Below, one piece after another: positions 47,622 to 55,567 of a DNA stretch of 64,000 bases; position 1 is the stretch's first letter; the number at the start of each line of letters is the position of its first letter. This stretch comes from Gammaproteobacteria bacterium (lineage in GTDB: Bacteria; Pseudomonadota; Gammaproteobacteria; JAIEPX01). The notes beneath the pieces are model-generated. The model saw only the letters and a program-made list of their open reading frames with translations. It searched no databases and was not told the DNA's origin. The DNA lies in contig JAIEPX010000011.1 in the NCBI GenBank assembly GCA_019748175.1, forward strand, positions 62,001-126,000. Direction: 5' to 3'. Position numbers and translations under genes: made by a program.

Positions 47622-48602
47622 ATGAATTTATTGGAAAAAAATGCATTTAATTTAATTCAATTAGGTTTTGAAGATTATGAACTGTCAAAAAATGACGAGC
47701 GTAGAATTATTAGTTCTATAAGAAATATATATTCTGGTGTTATGTTATTATTCAAAGTTGAATTAATAAGACGTTCTCCTAAATCTTGCGGAGACTCATT
47801 AATAAAAAAACATTACTCGTTTGAGTTAGTTGGCGAAACATTGGTCGCGAAGGGGAAAGGTTCTAAAACAATAGGGCTTGATGATTTTGTGGAAAGATTT
47901 AAATTAGTGAAAATTTCAGTGACTGATGAAGTAAAGGATTTGAGAGAACTTGCTGATTTGAGGAATTCAATTGAACATCATTACACAAGCGTTCCAATGG
48001 AGATGTTAGAAAATGCTGTACTAAATTCGTTTTTGTTAATTATTAAATTTAATAATAAACATTGCAAATGGGATCCGATAACTCTTTATGGTGAAAAAAA
48101 TTATAACAGTTTGGTTGAGATCAAGAAAATTCATGATGATATTAAAAGAGATTGCATATCAAAATGGGAGGAAGTTGATTTTACCAATATCTTAAATAGA
48201 ATTTTTCCAGTTGAGCAGGATGATGATCCTAATACCGTTATCAATTTTTTCGATTCAATAAAATGCCCTAATTGCCGTTCAGATTTAGTTGAACCAGGAA
48301 ATTGTGACTTCACTGAGAAAACTAATGTTAGCATGAAATGTATGAAGTGCAATAATCATTTTGAATTTAGCGAAATCATAGAGGAGCTATTAGAAAGACG
48401 TTATGCATATAATATTATGAAAGTAGGTTCAAAAGGGGGATGCATTCCCTTAAGTATATGTCCTTCTTGCACTTTAGGGACGTTTCTTGAGTATGAAAGT
48501 GTCTGTATATATTGTGGCAATAAAGAACAGGGAGATTATGACCCTAATTATGTTATGGATCTATTTATAAGAAATGTCCAGGATTATTCTGATGATATAT
48601 AG
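47622..48602 (+). CDS. HEPN-like protein with two zinc ribbons
   Basis: A 326-residue protein. The N-terminal helical domain carries RNSIEH (Arg114, Asn115, His119), matching the R-x4-6-H active motif of HEPN ribonucleases, and an earlier helix SSIRNIYSGVMLLFKVEL that fits the HEPN bundle. Two zinc ribbons follow (CPNC...CMKC and CPSC...CIYC, about residues 235-310). I chose the ATG at 47622, about five bases after AGGGGG. Base composition is strongly AT-rich (16 of 60 at 47641-47700). With the preceding nuclease-like gene it forms a candidate two-gene defence module. RNase activity is inferred. Confidence 0.72.
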   Translation: MNLLEKNAFNLIQLGFEDYELSKNDERRIISSIRNIYSGVMLLFKVELIRRSPKSCGDSLIKKHYSFELVGETLVAKGKGSKTIGLDDFVERFKLVKISVTDEVKDLRELADLRNSIEHHYTSVPMEMLENAVLNSFLLIIKFNNKHCKWDPITLYGEKNYNSLVEIKKIHDDIKRDCISKWEEVDFTNILNRIFPVEQDDDPNTVINFFDSIKCPNCRSDLVEPGNCDFTEKTNVSMKCMKCNNHFEFSEIIEELLERRYAYNIMKVGSKGGCIPLSICPSCTLGTFLEYESVCIYCGNKEQGDYDPNYVMDLFIRNVQDYSDDI

Positions 48603-48641
48603 TAGGTGTAGTCAAATATTAATGTATTAACTGAGGACTTA

Positions 48642-48791
48642 TTAACATTTTTGTAAAATCATATTAGCAATTTGGCTGGTCAGTAGATATGGGTTATTTC
48701 TTGTGTTTAAAGTAATTGGAGTAGTGGTCAGATCTACAAAGGAAAATTGAGTGCTGAACTTTACTGATAGGCTTATCTTTCCCGTGACCAT
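48642..48791 (-). CDS. Possible 49-aa small ORF coupled to the AbiEi gene
   Basis: The ATG overlaps the AbiEi stop (TAATG) and has AAGGAG seven bases upstream, the exact position where an AbiEii toxin would start. The 49 codons (MVTGKISLSVKFSTQFSF...) do not resemble AbiEii. It may be a degraded or replaced partner, or chance. Confidence 0.3.
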   Translation of the reverse strand: MVTGKISLSVKFSTQFSFVDLTTTPITLNTRNNPYLLTSQIANMILQKC

Positions 48792-49420
48792 TATTGACTC
48801 CTTAATACACCCATTAAAAATTGAGTGATTCGGTGATGGTGATAATATTCAATGAGTAGATCAGCTTCTTCGTGTGTCAGTTTAGGAATATCTTCTTGCT
48901 CCATACGTAAGCTTGCTACTAAGGGTTCAATAGTATCCCAATCTTTTTTATAACAATATACGTAGTCTGCGATAGCTCTCCAAGGAGAGGCCATTAAATA
49001 CACAGACTCACCATCGAGCACTCGCTGAACTGAGCACATGAGATTTTTTGATGGTACAGTCATGTAGGAGTAGTCACCCAAAGGAGTGTTAAAATAATTT
49101 CGACGTCTCCCGCTTACCGATGTGACCACTTTGACGCCTTCAGGAATTAACCCATGATAAGACAATGCGGACTCCAAACTAATGAACGAAGGTCCATAAA
49201 TCCGATCGGCTAACACATAAGGATGAGGTTTCTCTCGTGCTAAAGCTTCATTTAGGCAGTACAATCCGCGTCGAACTCTGATCAGCAATCCCTTAGCCAC
49301 AGCCCTCTTAATTTTGGCAAATCGACTATCTTCTGTACCGCCCAGAAGGTATTTCAATTCAGTTTGACTGAGATATTGGGTTTTTAACTGCTGCAACTCC
49401 GCATAAAGAGCGAAATTCAT
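48791..49420 (-). CDS. AbiEi-family antitoxin / transcriptional regulator
   Basis: A 209-residue protein with an N-terminal winged helix (LSQTELKYLLGG...IKRAVAKGLLIRVRRGLY) and the AbiEi core (YGPSFISLESALSYHGLIPE, TSVSGRRRNYF). AbiEi proteins repress their own promoter by binding inverted repeats and counteract the AbiEii nucleotidyltransferase toxin. Here two palindromes flank its promoter as expected, but no AbiEii gene follows. It has an AGGAG ribosome site and converges on the HEPN-type gene. Confidence 0.88.
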   Translation of the reverse strand: MNFALYAELQQLKTQYLSQTELKYLLGGTEDSRFAKIKRAVAKGLLIRVRRGLYCLNEALAREKPHPYVLADRIYGPSFISLESALSYHGLIPEGVKVVTSVSGRRRNYFNTPLGDYSYMTVPSKNLMCSVQRVLDGESVYLMASPWRAIADYVYCYKKDWDTIEPLVASLRMEQEDIPKLTHEEADLLIEYYHHHRITQFLMGVLRSQ

Positions 49421-49434
49421 AGTGACTCCTGCAA

Positions 49435-49514
49435 GTAACTGTCGATGTGTGACAGTTACGTGTAATTATAGCCGATTTATATTATATTGTAAGTTACTGT
49501 CATTAAATGACAGT
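49435..49514 (-). promoter_or_regulatory. AbiEi promoter with two flanking operators
   Basis: On the minus strand the promoter is CTTACA (49488-49493), 17-base spacer, TATAAT (49465-49470). Operator 1 is GTAACTGTC (49435-49443) with GACAGTTAC (49451-49459), downstream of the -10. Operator 2 is ACTGTCATT (49496-49504) with AATGACAGT (49506-49514), just upstream of the -35. Both share the core ACTGTC/GACAGT. The layout matches negative autoregulation known for AbiEi proteins. Confidence 0.82.
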
Positions 49515-49643
49515 TATTAGCAGAAACTGCTGTACGGTAATAAGATTGCTACCTTCATAGGCTAAAGAAAGTAGTAATCTTAACCCGAGCTCTATTCTTC
49601 CTATTCTTTGAGCTAGACGAAGAAAAATTGATTTAATCTTAAG

Positions 49644-49689
49644 CTCGATTTAGGGAAACTTCTCACAACACAAGACGCGACGCAGTTAG
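49644..49689 (+). repeat. Dispersed repeat copy C, right boundary of the island
   Basis: 46 bases with 41 identities to copy B and the same orientation. It overlaps the 3' end of the methyltransferase-like gene and supplies its last codons and stop. Confidence 0.88.
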
Positions 49690-50583
49690 TGTGATTAATC
49701 CAAATCTTTTGTCGTAGGCCTGTTGGATCTTGGGGTCGCGATGTCGATTGGCTTCAATAAATGATTCTTCGAAGGTTTTGAAAAAGCTCATTTTGGTAAT
49801 GGCAAATTTCAGAGTGGATGAGGTTAGTGAGTTTAATGCCGAATGTTGAATAGTGCGACGTCGTTTTGATTCTAAGATAGATTTTTTCTGAATAGTTTTT
49901 ATTGATTGAATATCAGTACTAATAGAATTTTTTTTTATCGCAATAATTAGATTTTGTACCCGATGATCTAACATTACATTACCGGGTCCAAAGATTGTTT
50001 CAATTTCTCTTAAGAATCTATCGGCGTAAGCATTGGCTTGGTAGTAAAGATGATTGCCTGTGGGATAATAGCTGCCTTTGAGTGGTAGTTCACCAGGCCA
50101 AATTTTAAAATAGGCTTTTCCGCCTATTTTTATCGCAGCTTTTAAAGTATTGATATGTTTTAATCTGACTTTAACTTCTTGGATCACGTTTAACACTGAC
50201 ATAGAAGTCGCAGAATCAACAGGGGCTTTTTTTACTATCCCTTCAACATGATTATTATGCGTTGTATCGCGACCATAAGGGTCCCATACTAGTAAGTCGA
50301 TCTTTCGTATTTTCATGTAATCACGATTGTGGTCAAATTTTCCTCCACCTACGTCTAGGATTTTTTTTGTTTTTTTATCGAATAGAATATCGGAAAATGC
50401 ATTGGGTCCTGCGGTATTTTCTGATAGGTCGCTGTAGAGATCGCTGGGCTCTTTAAGGTCATTGTCATTTGTGATGGCCGAGGATATTGTTTGATCTTGA
50501 ATTTTCCAAGGATCTTCTTTTAATAAGGATAAAATTTCTTCGGGTGTTAAATCGTGAATAAATTGATCTTGATAAGCTTGCAT
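49663..50583 (-). CDS. Methyltransferase-like (Rossmann) protein, 306 aa
   Basis: The middle region shows a class I SAM-methyltransferase pattern: motif I ILDVGGGKFDHN (about residues 74-85), an acidic strand end LLVWDPYGRD, and SMSVLNVIQEVKVRL as a motif IV-like segment. The N-terminal 70 and C-terminal 100 residues are unassigned, so the substrate is unknown. CAGGAG precedes the ATG. The last residues TASRLVL and TGA are encoded by the dispersed repeat, so its original C-terminus may be lost. It follows the sensor kinase gene on the same strand, 88 bases away. Confidence 0.7.
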   Translation of the reverse strand: MQAYQDQFIHDLTPEEILSLLKEDPWKIQDQTISSAITNDNDLKEPSDLYSDLSENTAGPNAFSDILFDKKTKKILDVGGGKFDHNRDYMKIRKIDLLVWDPYGRDTTHNNHVEGIVKKAPVDSATSMSVLNVIQEVKVRLKHINTLKAAIKIGGKAYFKIWPGELPLKGSYYPTGNHLYYQANAYADRFLREIETIFGPGNVMLDHRVQNLIIAIKKNSISTDIQSIKTIQKKSILESKRRRTIQHSALNSLTSSTLKFAITKMSFFKTFEESFIEANRHRDPKIQQAYDKRFGLITLTASRLVL

Positions 50584-50671
50584 AATTTTCTCCTGGTATA
50601 ATGACTCTAGGAGAAAAGGATAAACGCGCGATGGTGACGAGAAGATGACAGTAAAATGACAATGTTGTCAT

Positions 50672-51760
50672 TTATCCTGGAATGTTCGGAATAACGATAG
50701 TGACAGTGGTCCCAGTGTTAATTTTGCTCTCAATTTGAATTGTACCCTGATGTAATTTAAGGATAGATTGTACAATGGCTAATCCAAGGCCGTGCCCACC
50801 CACTGCAAATGATCGTGATGAATCGACTCGATAAAATCTGTCGAATAATTTGGATATATTTTCTTCAGGAATCCCAATTCCACTATCGTGAATTGAAATT
50901 TGAGTCGAATTACAGATAAGTTCTTCAGTTTTTATTGAAACAAAGCCACCTTCTTTTGTATATTTTAGTGAGTTTGATACAAGATTACTGATAATGCGGC
51001 TAAATAATGTTTTGTCAGCGTAGAGTAGAGCATTGCCTTCGTGGGTGACTCTAATATTTTTTTCATCGCTCAAAGCTTTGTAAAACTCAATAACTTTAGT
51101 GATTTCATCAGTAGTTTGGAAGGTTGTTTTTCTGAGGTTTATTTGACCATGGTCAGATTGTGCCAGAAACAATAGAGTATCAATCAAACCTGACAGTTGT
51201 TCATACTCTTCTTGATTGGATTCAAGAATTTTCTTGTAATCATGGTCTGTTTTATGATGGGCAAGTGCAAATTCAGTTGTTAATCTCATATTATGGAGAG
51301 GGGAGCGTAGTTCGTGTGCAATGTCTGAAGAAAATTGTGAGAGCTGAATGAATGAGGTTTCTAATCGATCTAGCATTAAATTATATTTGTCAGCGAGCTT
51401 GTGGAGCTCGGCAGGCCATTCGTGTAGATTTATTCTCTCGTTGAGTGAATGAATGGTGATATTGTCCATTTTACTAGAAAATTCAAACAATCGTCTTAAT
51501 CCATTTTTAGCGATGTAGTATCCAAGGACCAATGATCCAACGGCACATAAGATGAGTGTAAATATAAGGTTTCTAAAACATAACTGAATAAAATAATCCA
51601 CAATGGATATGTTATGATGAATGTTTTGAGAGAGACTGGGATAAAGAATTAAACCGATTGAAAACAACAAACAAAAGGTAATCAACGCGTAAAGTAGAGC
51701 GAGCTTTCCAAGGATAGACCCAGATCGACTCTGTAGTAGTTCATTGTTCTTCGAAAACAT
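50672..51760 (-). CDS. Two-component sensor histidine kinase
   Basis: A 362-residue inner-membrane kinase. Two membrane segments (about 17-41 and 62-84) enclose a very short periplasmic loop, followed by HAMP. The phospho-acceptor His149 lies in DIAHELRSPLHNMR, with N-box NLVSNSLKYT, G1 DSGIGIPEE, F-box and G2 GHGLGLAIV. It resembles the CusS-type group. The small sensor loop suggests sensing in or near the membrane; the signal is unknown. It overlaps the regulator gene by 20 bases. Confidence 0.93.
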   Translation of the reverse strand: MFSKNNELLQSRSGSILGKLALLYALITFCLLFSIGLILYPSLSQNIHHNISIVDYFIQLCFRNLIFTLILCAVGSLVLGYYIAKNGLRRLFEFSSKMDNITIHSLNERINLHEWPAELHKLADKYNLMLDRLETSFIQLSQFSSDIAHELRSPLHNMRLTTEFALAHHKTDHDYKKILESNQEEYEQLSGLIDTLLFLAQSDHGQINLRKTTFQTTDEITKVIEFYKALSDEKNIRVTHEGNALLYADKTLFSRIISNLVSNSLKYTKEGGFVSIKTEELICNSTQISIHDSGIGIPEENISKLFDRFYRVDSSRSFAVGGHGLGLAIVQSILKLHQGTIQIESKINTGTTVTIVIPNIPG

Positions 51761-52409
51761 AACCCACTCCGCGCACTGACTGTATTAATTGATTATTGTC
51801 ATCGCGTAGTTTAGCGCGTAACCTCTTTACAGCCACATCGATGACGTTCGTATCGCACTCAAAATTAATATCCCATACGTGTTCTGCTATATAAGTGCGG
51901 GATAGTACTTTTCCAGCGTGTTGCACAAACAATTGTAAAAGTAAGAATTCCTTTGAAGAAAGAGGAATTCGTTTGTTATCTCGGGTAACCTGATGTTTTT
52001 TATAATCGATTGTGAGATCGGCAATGTGAACAAGATCATTTGATCTTGGTTGTGTACGTTTGAGTAATGAACGAACTCTTAATAGTAATTCTGTGAATGA
52101 AAAAGGTTTGGCAAGGTAATCATCTCCTCCAAGTTCAAAGCCTTTTATCTTATCATTGATATCTCCTCGCGCAGAAAGAAAGATAATCGGAATTTTGGAA
52201 TTTGTTTGGCGAAAAAGTGTGATAAATTCCCAACCATCAAGCTGCGGTAACATCACATCTAAAATAATCAAATCAAAGTGTTTAGTTTTTGCTAGATGTA
52301 AACCATCAATACCATTGTAAGCAACTTCCGGGACATAAAAATTTTCTTTGAGTCCAGTGCAGATATAATTTGCTGCTTTTTCGTTGTCTTCTACCACGAG
52401 TATATTCAT
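51741..52409 (-). CDS. OmpR/PhoB-type response regulator
   Basis: A 222-residue regulator with receiver domain (Asp51 phospho-acceptor in IILDVMLPQLDGWEF, Lys in YLAKPF) and a winged-helix output domain (LSSKEFLLLQLFVQHAGKVL, then VAVKRLRAKLRDD). I chose the ATG at 52409 because GGAGAGG precedes it and it matches the family start MNILVVEDNE. It forms an operon with the kinase and is divergent from the pantothenate operon, 139 bases apart. Confidence 0.94.
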   Translation of the reverse strand: MNILVVEDNEKAANYICTGLKENFYVPEVAYNGIDGLHLAKTKHFDLIILDVMLPQLDGWEFITLFRQTNSKIPIIFLSARGDINDKIKGFELGGDDYLAKPFSFTELLLRVRSLLKRTQPRSNDLVHIADLTIDYKKHQVTRDNKRIPLSSKEFLLLQLFVQHAGKVLSRTYIAEHVWDINFECDTNVIDVAVKRLRAKLRDDNNQLIQSVRGVGYVFEEQ

Positions 52410-52487
52410 AACCTCTCCGCAAATTTTACCAATCTTCCATTGTATTCGTAACACCTTAAGTAAACATTAAATGTAACAATCTTAGAC

Positions 52488-52517
52488 TTGACCCCTAGTC
52501 CTTCTCTAGAGTAGACT
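52488..52517 (+). promoter_or_regulatory. Candidate promoter of the pantothenate operon
   Basis: TTGACC (52488-52493), 18-base spacer, TAGACT (52512-52517), 31 bases before the first gene. Two GTAACA copies (52448 and 52473), each followed by CTTA, lie upstream and could be response-regulator half sites. Confidence 0.35.
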
Positions 52518-52548
52518 CTCGCACATGTTTAACGACAGGACTTGATCC

Positions 52549-53262
52549 ATGCGACAGGTACCTTATCCGCTGATTGTCGGCAACGGCAATATGGCCACAC
52601 ATTTCTGCCACTATTTATCTCTACTCGAGATAGTTTATTGCCAATGGTCTCGCAAATCCCACTCTCCTATCTCACTTGAAGCACGTTTCGATCAATCTAC
52701 GTTAACGATATTGCTAATCTCGGACGATAGCTTGACACCTTTTATCGAGACACACTCTTTTTTAAAAACAAAACCGATCATTCATTTTTCGGGGGTGCTT
52801 TCTATTGAAGGAATTCAAAGTGCTCATCCGTTGATGAGCTTTCATAACGAATTATATGATCTTGAAACTTATAAGACGATTCCTTTCTTCCTCGAATTAG
52901 GACAAGAAAATAATCTTGCGTTTTTACCCAATGCTTTTTTTACGATTCCATCAGAATTAAAAATGTATTATCACATGCTATGTGTACTCAGCGGAAATTT
53001 TACGTGTATTTTGTGGCAGAAATATTTCCATGAAATGGAATCGCGTTTTCACTTGCCCAAGTCGGTGAGCGAGCCTTATTTTAAACAAATTATGCAAAAT
53101 ATCATTAAAGCTCCTAATACCGCTTTGACGGGACCGCTCGTTCGCAATGATATCAACACTATCAACCACCACCTGGTGGCCCTTAAAAATGATGAGTTCA
53201 GTTTTATTTATCAGGCCTTTGTGACTCTGTTTGAAAATAGGAGAAGCTATGAAAGTTTATGA
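52549..53262 (+). CDS. panG: Probable ketopantoate reductase, PanG-like (Rossmann plus DUF2520)
   Basis: A 237-residue protein with an N-terminal nucleotide-binding start (YPLIVGNGNMATHF), then HFSGVLSIEGIQSAHPLMSF and a C-terminal DUF2520-type helical domain (ALTGPLVRNDINTINHHLVAL). It is not PanE-like. Francisella uses a different ketopantoate reductase, PanG, encoded with panB and panC, and this gene's place and layout fit that role. The step is NADPH-dependent reduction of 2-dehydropantoate. It overlaps panB by 14 bases. The assignment rests mainly on context. Confidence 0.65.
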   Translation: MRQVPYPLIVGNGNMATHFCHYLSLLEIVYCQWSRKSHSPISLEARFDQSTLTILLISDDSLTPFIETHSFLKTKPIIHFSGVLSIEGIQSAHPLMSFHNELYDLETYKTIPFFLELGQENNLAFLPNAFFTIPSELKMYYHMLCVLSGNFTCILWQKYFHEMESRFHLPKSVSEPYFKQIMQNIIKAPNTALTGPLVRNDINTINHHLVALKNDEFSFIYQAFVTLFENRRSYESL

Positions 53263-54040
53263 TTTTCAGAGAATGAAAAACGAAAATCGAAAAATCTCAA
53301 TGGTAACTTGTTATGACAACTGGTCAGCACAAATTATCGCCAAAAGCAAAATCGATAGCATACTTATTGGCGACACGCTTGCTATGGTCATGTACGGTCA
53401 TGATACCACTTTACCAGCGACGGTTAATATTATGTCTAGGCACATTGAAGCAGTGGCAAAAGGTGCGCCCAACAAATTTATTGTAGGAGACATGCCATTT
53501 TGTTCTTACCGAAAAGGCTTGGCTGAAACCATGAATTCGGTAGAAAAAATAATGAGGGCCGGTGCGCATGCGATTAAACTTGAGAGTGCGGAAGGAAATT
53601 TTGAATTGATCAATCATATTGTTCACTCTGGGATTCCGGTGATGGGGCATATTGGTTTAACACCGCAATCAATTCATAGTCTCGGAGGGTTTAAAGTCCA
53701 AGGTAAAAGCGATTTTCATGCTGAAAAAATTAAACTGCAAGCTAAACAATTAGAAAATGCTGGTTGTTTTGCGATGGTACTTGAATGCATGCCTGCTGAT
53801 GTCGCACACGAAATCACTCATTCACTGACTATTCCAACCATTGGCATAGGCGCTGGCCCTCATACATCAGGTCAAATTCTCGTGCTGCAAGACATGTTAG
53901 GTATGAATTCTTTTAAACCTAAGTATTTAAAACGATATTTAAATGGGTTTAAAATGATTCAATCTGCCCTAGATGATTATGTAAACGAGGTTAAAACTTC
54001 GACTTATCCAGAAGCGGAGCACTGTTATGCAAAAAATTAA
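53249..54040 (+). CDS. panB: 3-methyl-2-oxobutanoate hydroxymethyltransferase
   Basis: A 263-residue TIM-barrel enzyme (E. coli 264) making 2-dehydropantoate. The motifs SMVTCYDNWSA, LIGDTLAMVMYGHDTTLP, VGDMPF, IKLESAEG and VLECMP keep the metal and catalytic acidic residues. The ATG at 53249 has an AGGAG ribosome site. It overlaps panC by 14 bases. Confidence 0.96.
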   Translation: MKVYDFQRMKNENRKISMVTCYDNWSAQIIAKSKIDSILIGDTLAMVMYGHDTTLPATVNIMSRHIEAVAKGAPNKFIVGDMPFCSYRKGLAETMNSVEKIMRAGAHAIKLESAEGNFELINHIVHSGIPVMGHIGLTPQSIHSLGGFKVQGKSDFHAEKIKLQAKQLENAGCFAMVLECMPADVAHEITHSLTIPTIGIGAGPHTSGQILVLQDMLGMNSFKPKYLKRYLNGFKMIQSALDDYVNEVKTSTYPEAEHCYAKN

Positions 54041-54788
54041 TTCCGTAAAAGATTTTCAAATAATTCGGAAAACCTTAGATAAATCCGTAGGTTTTGTTTC
54101 GACCATGGGAAATCTGCACGATGGGCACTTGAGTTTATTAGTTAAATCCAAAGAAGAGAATGACATCACAGTTTTAAGTATTTTTATAAATCCCACTCAA
54201 TTCAATAATGCTGAGGATCTTAAACGCTACCCAAAAACGCTAACTGACGATTGTAAATTAGCAGAATCAGTAGAAGTAGATTATCTTTTTGTGCCAAGTT
54301 TTTCTGATATTTATCCTGATAACTATAATTACAAAGTGTCAGAGTCTAAGGTAAGTGCTCTATTAGAAGGAAAGCGTAGGCCGGGGCATTTCGAAGGTAT
54401 GCTAACGATTGTTTTGAAACTGCTGTTAATTATACGCCCAACTAGAGCGTATTTTGGCGAAAAAGATTTCCAGCAAATGATTTTAGTCAAAAAAATGGCA
54501 GAAGCCTTTTTTCTTGAAACAGAAATTATAAGCTGCCCTACGATCCGCAATAGAAATGGCCTTCCTTTAAGCTCGCGCAATAATCGATTTACTGCCGAGC
54601 AATTTGAAAAAGCCCAATTATTGCCACACCTCTTTCACGGCTCTCAAACACCTGAAGAAATCGCATCACAACTTATTTTAGCTGGCTTTGAGGTTGAATA
54701 TATTGAAGATTTTGACCGTAGGCGTTTTGCTGCGGTATCTTTGGATGGCATACGGTTAATTGATAATATTCCTTTGGAGGCATTATGA
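54027..54788 (+). CDS. panC: Pantoate-beta-alanine ligase
   Basis: A 253-residue ATP-dependent ligase. It has the HxGH motif in STMGNLHDGHLSL, INPTQFNNAEDLKRYP, and a KMSKS-like NGLPLSSRN. It is slightly shorter than E. coli PanC (283), with a reduced C-terminal domain. No panD (beta-alanine source) is in the window. It overlaps coaX by four bases. Confidence 0.95.
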   Translation: MQKINSVKDFQIIRKTLDKSVGFVSTMGNLHDGHLSLLVKSKEENDITVLSIFINPTQFNNAEDLKRYPKTLTDDCKLAESVEVDYLFVPSFSDIYPDNYNYKVSESKVSALLEGKRRPGHFEGMLTIVLKLLLIIRPTRAYFGEKDFQQMILVKKMAEAFFLETEIISCPTIRNRNGLPLSSRNNRFTAEQFEKAQLLPHLFHGSQTPEEIASQLILAGFEVEYIEDFDRRRFAAVSLDGIRLIDNIPLEAL

Positions 54789-55567
54789 TTTTATGTTTAG
54801 ATGTGGGCAATACTCATATTTATGGTGGAGTCTTTGAGAACGATAAACTGATATTGCAGTTTCGTTATCCAAGTACCAATGTGTCGACTTCGGATCAACT
54901 GGGTATTTTTTTCAGACATGTCCTTACTGAAAATAATATTGTTTATTCGAAAATTATTGATGTTTCAGTGGGCTCGGTAGTTCCATCATTAGATTATTCC
55001 ATCAGATCAGCTATCGTTAAATACTTTAACATTGAACCTTTTTTTCTGAAAGCAGGTGCTAAAACAGGATTGAAAATTTCCGTCAAAAACCCATTGGAGC
55101 TTGGAGCTGACCGTATTGCCAATTCCATAGCTGCCGTGCAACAGTTTTCTGATAGCCATATTATTGTAGTCGATCTTGGAACGGCGACAACTTTTGATAT
55201 CGTAAAAAAAGGAAATGAATACTTAGGCGGCATCATTATGCCTGGAATCAAAATTTCTATGACTGCACTAACTGAAAACACGGCAAAGCTTCCTCCGGTT
55301 AATATCGTCCGACCTGAGAAGGTTGTCGGTCAAACAAGCATTACCAACATACAATCCGGATTATATTATGGTCATTTGGGCTCCATTGTAGGGATCATCA
55401 ATCAAGTTACACAAGAAGTCTTCGGAGGTATAACCCCTATCATTTTAGGGACAGGTGGATTTAGTCACTTATTTGACAAAGAAAATATTTTTACAGCGAT
55501 TGTTCCCGAACTCGTTTTATTCGGATTAAAAATCACACTTGAAAAAAATAAGGATCGTTTGTTTTGA
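54785..55567 (+). CDS. coaX: Type III pantothenate kinase
   Basis: A 260-residue ASKHA-fold kinase. It has the phosphate-binding start LCLDVGNTHIYGGVF, LGADRIANSIAAV and VVDLGTATTFDIV. Type III enzymes are not inhibited by CoA, unlike CoaA. GGAGG precedes the ATG, and the gene overlaps both neighbours. Confidence 0.95.
   Translation: MILCLDVGNTHIYGGVFENDKLILQFRYPSTNVSTSDQLGIFFRHVLTENNIVYSKIIDVSVGSVVPSLDYSIRSAIVKYFNIEPFFLKAGAKTGLKISVKNPLELGADRIANSIAAVQQFSDSHIIVVDLGTATTFDIVKKGNEYLGGIIMPGIKISMTALTENTAKLPPVNIVRPEKVVGQTSITNIQSGLYYGHLGSIVGIINQVTQEVFGGITPIILGTGGFSHLFDKENIFTAIVPELVLFGLKITLEKNKDRLF

Noticed and set aside
45977-49689. Interpreting the direct repeats as prophage attachment sites
   Set aside because: No integrase or phage gene lies between them, and other copies of the same repeat exist outside the island, so recombination between dispersed repeats explains it more simply.
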